8,182 nucleotides of DNA from Acidimicrobiia bacterium (GTDB taxonomy: Bacteria > Actinomycetota > Acidimicrobiia > Acidimicrobiales > AC-14), in the NCBI GenBank assembly GCA_019244985.1, contig JAFASB010000473.1:1-8182 (forward strand), given 5' to 3'. Every line of letters begins with the position of its first letter. The first letter of the stretch is position 1. Of the stretch, positions 7,139 through 8,182 are shown piece by piece. A model generated the notes under the pieces. It was not told where the DNA came from and did no database searches. It saw only the letters and a program-made list of their open reading frames with translations. Position numbers and translations under genes: made by a program.

Positions 7139-7383
7139 GCGAGCGAGGTCGCCTGTTGCTCGAGCGCCAGCCCGAGGTCCGAGTCACGTGCCCGAACGAC
7201 GGCTGGACGTTCGCTCCCCGCTACACCGACGGGCGTTGCCCGATCGACGGGTGGGAGGCGCCCGTCGACGTGGCGCCGCCGCGACTCGCCCGCATCGACT
7301 GGTTCTGGCCGGCATTGATCGCCATGGCCATCGTCTCCATCCTGATGGGCGTGCTTGTCGTTCTGGCGTACGTGCGCGCCTGA
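7135..7383 (+). CDS. Small membrane protein with two CPxDGW motifs
   Basis: This 82-residue protein is not of a family I can name. The GTG start overlaps the preceding stop (GTGA), and GGAGA lies 4 bases upstream, so the start is well supported; a longer in-frame version would overlap the previous gene by about 90 bases. Residues 19-24 (CPNDGW) and 35-40 (CPIDGW) are a duplicated motif that resembles the CPxCG knuckles of zinc ribbons but with Asp in place of the second Cys. One metal bound by two Cys and two Asp, or a disulfide, is possible. Residues 57-80 form one transmembrane helix, ending YVRA. With basic residues flanking both sides, orientation is unclear. It is the last gene of the liv-coupled run; its function is unknown. 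Confidence 0.75.
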   Translation: MSERGRLLLERQPEVRVTCPNDGWTFAPRYTDGRCPIDGWEAPVDVAPPRLARIDWFWPALIAMAIVSILMGVLVVLAYVRA

Positions 7384-7397
7384 CCGCCAAACGGCGG
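7384..7397 (+). terminator. Short hairpin after the last coupled gene, possible operon end
   Basis: CCGCC and GGCGG form a 5-bp stem with a 4-base loop (AAAC) directly after the stop of the CPxDGW gene. No T-run follows. The place is right for the end of the liv-coupled operon, but the stem is short and could be chance in GC-rich DNA. Confidence 0.27.
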
Positions 7398-7459
7398 GGC
7401 TGACGATGATGCCAATGGCCCATCCAGGGGGTACCGGCGCCTGCCGAACACTGAGAGTG

Positions 7460-7816
7460 ATGTCAGCCCGATCCACTCTCGAAACCCAGCTGGAGCCGGA
7501 GTACCGCTCGCTGGTCACCGCCCTCGGCCCCTGGGCGCAGGTGTTCGATCTGCGCGATCGCCCCAGTCAGGTCACGGTGCGCGGACCGGCCTAGAGAGCC
7601 ATCTTCCGATCGGGTGACGTCACCGTCTATCGGTTCGGGCCCAGCCTGATGGTGCACCAGCGGCTGTCGGGGTGGACCGAGGCCTACTTCATGCTTCGGC
7701 CGACCGCCAAGGGTATGAAGCTCGTCCGCCGCGGCTTCATCGGGTCGCACTGGAGCCAGGAGGACGCGGTGAAGGTCGAGAAGAGCATCCAGCACCTGAG
7801 CCTGGTCGCCGCCTAG
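7460..7816 (+). pseudogene. Small protein of unknown function broken by an in-frame TAG
   Basis: From the ATG at 7460 the frame runs 44 codons to a TAG at 7592-7594, then continues open in the same frame for 73 more codons to the TAG ending at 7816. Both halves read like one natural protein. The first holds LEPEYRSLVTALGPWAQVFD, and the second holds VTVYRFGPSLMVHQRLSGW, TEAYFMLRPTAKGMKLVRRG and a final helix EDAVKVEKSIQHLSLVAA. The whole would have 118 residues, with no signal peptide or membrane segment. One base change (for example TGG, GAG or CAG to TAG) explains the break. A sequencing error, a true pseudogene or stop readthrough are the options. The second half could restart at the in-frame ATG at 7649. 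GAGAG lies just upstream of 7460 with short spacing. I do not recognise the family. Confidence 0.62.
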
Positions 7817-7820
7817 CCCG

Positions 7821-7826
7821 TAGTGT
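7821..7826 (+). promoter_or_regulatory. Possible -10 element for a leaderless transcript of the oxidoreductase gene
   Basis: TAGTGT fits TAnnnT and ends 8 bases before the ATG at 7835. That distance places transcription start at or near the ATG itself. No Shine-Dalgarno-like site precedes this ATG, which fits the leaderless mRNAs common in actinobacteria. No clear -35 is seen. Confidence 0.35.
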
Positions 7827-7834
7827 CCCGGGCC

Positions 7835-8182
7835 ATGCGCTTGGGACTGAACCTCGGATACTGGGGCGCGGACGCGGCACGCGTCGTCGACGTGGCCCGC
7901 CACGCCGAATCGCTCGGCTTCCATTCGGTGTGGACGGCCGAGGCCTATGGCTCCGACTCCGTCGTACCGCTGGCGTGGGTGGGCGCGCAGACGTCGAAGA
8001 TCGGTCTCGGCACGGCGATCATGCAGATGCCCGCCCGCTCGCCGGCTATGACGGCGATGACCGCCGTCACCCTGGATCTGCTCTCGGGTGGGCGCGCCCT
8101 GCTCGGGCTGGGACTGTCGGGTCCCCAGGTGGCCGAAGGCTGGCACGGCCAGCCCTACGGCAAACCGCTGGCCAAGACCCGC
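7835..8182 (+). CDS. LLM-class, probably F420-dependent oxidoreductase, N-terminal part
   Basis: This is the start of a luciferase-like monooxygenase-fold enzyme of the flavin/F420 type, cut by the window end after 116 codons of a family length usually near 340. The opening [14 protein letters not shown], the segments [20 protein letters not shown] (32-51) and [16 protein letters not shown] (55-70), and [20 protein letters not shown] (80-99) resemble mycobacterial Rv3520c-like F420-dependent oxidoreductases, judged from memory. Such enzymes use reduced F420 or FMN in a TIM-barrel fold to reduce or hydroxylate small molecules. The substrate cannot be told. Choice of F420 over FMN is inferred from the subfamily resemblance. 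The start is the first ATG in frame and gives the usual N-terminus. It follows the interrupted gene by 18 bases. Confidence 0.9.
   Translation, partial: MRLGLNLGYWGADAARVVDVARHAESLGFHSVWTAEAYGSDSVVPLAWVGAQTSKIGLGTAIMQMPARSPAMTAMTAVTLDLLSGGRALLGLGLSGPQVAEGWHGQPYGKPLAKTR

Noticed and set aside
7463..8146. Antisense frame of 227 codons opposite the interrupted gene and the oxidoreductase
   Set aside because: I considered it because the sense gene has a stop. The product is rich in His, Arg, Gln and Gly, and it lies opposite an unmistakable LLM oxidoreductase N-terminus, so it is a shadow.

Overview
This is a high-GC window in which almost every base on the plus strand is coding and genes overlap by 1 to 8 bases. 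The content points to an actinobacterium, most plausibly an acidimicrobial-type or other uncultivated high-GC lineage. The reasons are an actinobacterial-style KorB, an F420-type luciferase-like monooxygenase-fold (LLM) oxidoreductase, GTG starts, and a substrate-binding protein that is membrane-anchored rather than a classical lipoprotein. The taxon is inferred from gene style and was not tested by a search.

Layout. Bases 2-547 are the C-terminal part of a 2-oxoglutarate:ferredoxin oxidoreductase beta subunit (KorB), cut by the window edge. Bases 597-5688 are a complete branched-chain amino acid type (HAAT family) ABC importer in the order binding protein (livK), permeases (livH, livM), ATPases (livG, livF). 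The livH-livM, livM-livG and livG-livF junctions overlap by 4, 1 and 1 bases. LivF carries about 100 extra C-terminal residues: a segment resembling a ribbon-helix-helix (CopG/Arc-like) DNA-binding fold, then a lysine-rich tail like histone H1. Bases 5681-7138 encode an unrecognised exported protein with a signal peptide and a C-terminal membrane anchor. Its GTG start lies inside the last codons of livF. Bases 7135-7383 encode an 82-residue membrane protein with two CPxDGW motifs, again overlapping the gene before it. From livH to this gene the spacing is that of one translationally coupled operon.

Bases 7460-7816 hold a 118-codon reading frame of unknown function, broken by an in-frame TAG at codon 45. 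Bases 7835-8182 are the N-terminal 116 codons of an LLM-class, probably F420-dependent, oxidoreductase running off the window.

How they work together. LivK would capture a small amino-acid-like or carboxylate solute outside the membrane, LivHM form the channel, and LivGF power it. The two downstream membrane proteins may be accessory to the transporter or envelope, but the sequence does not say how. I see no CRISPR array, tRNA, rRNA, insertion sequence or phage gene. The features most worth a second look are the LivF tail with its coupled unknown partners, and the interrupted gene near the end.
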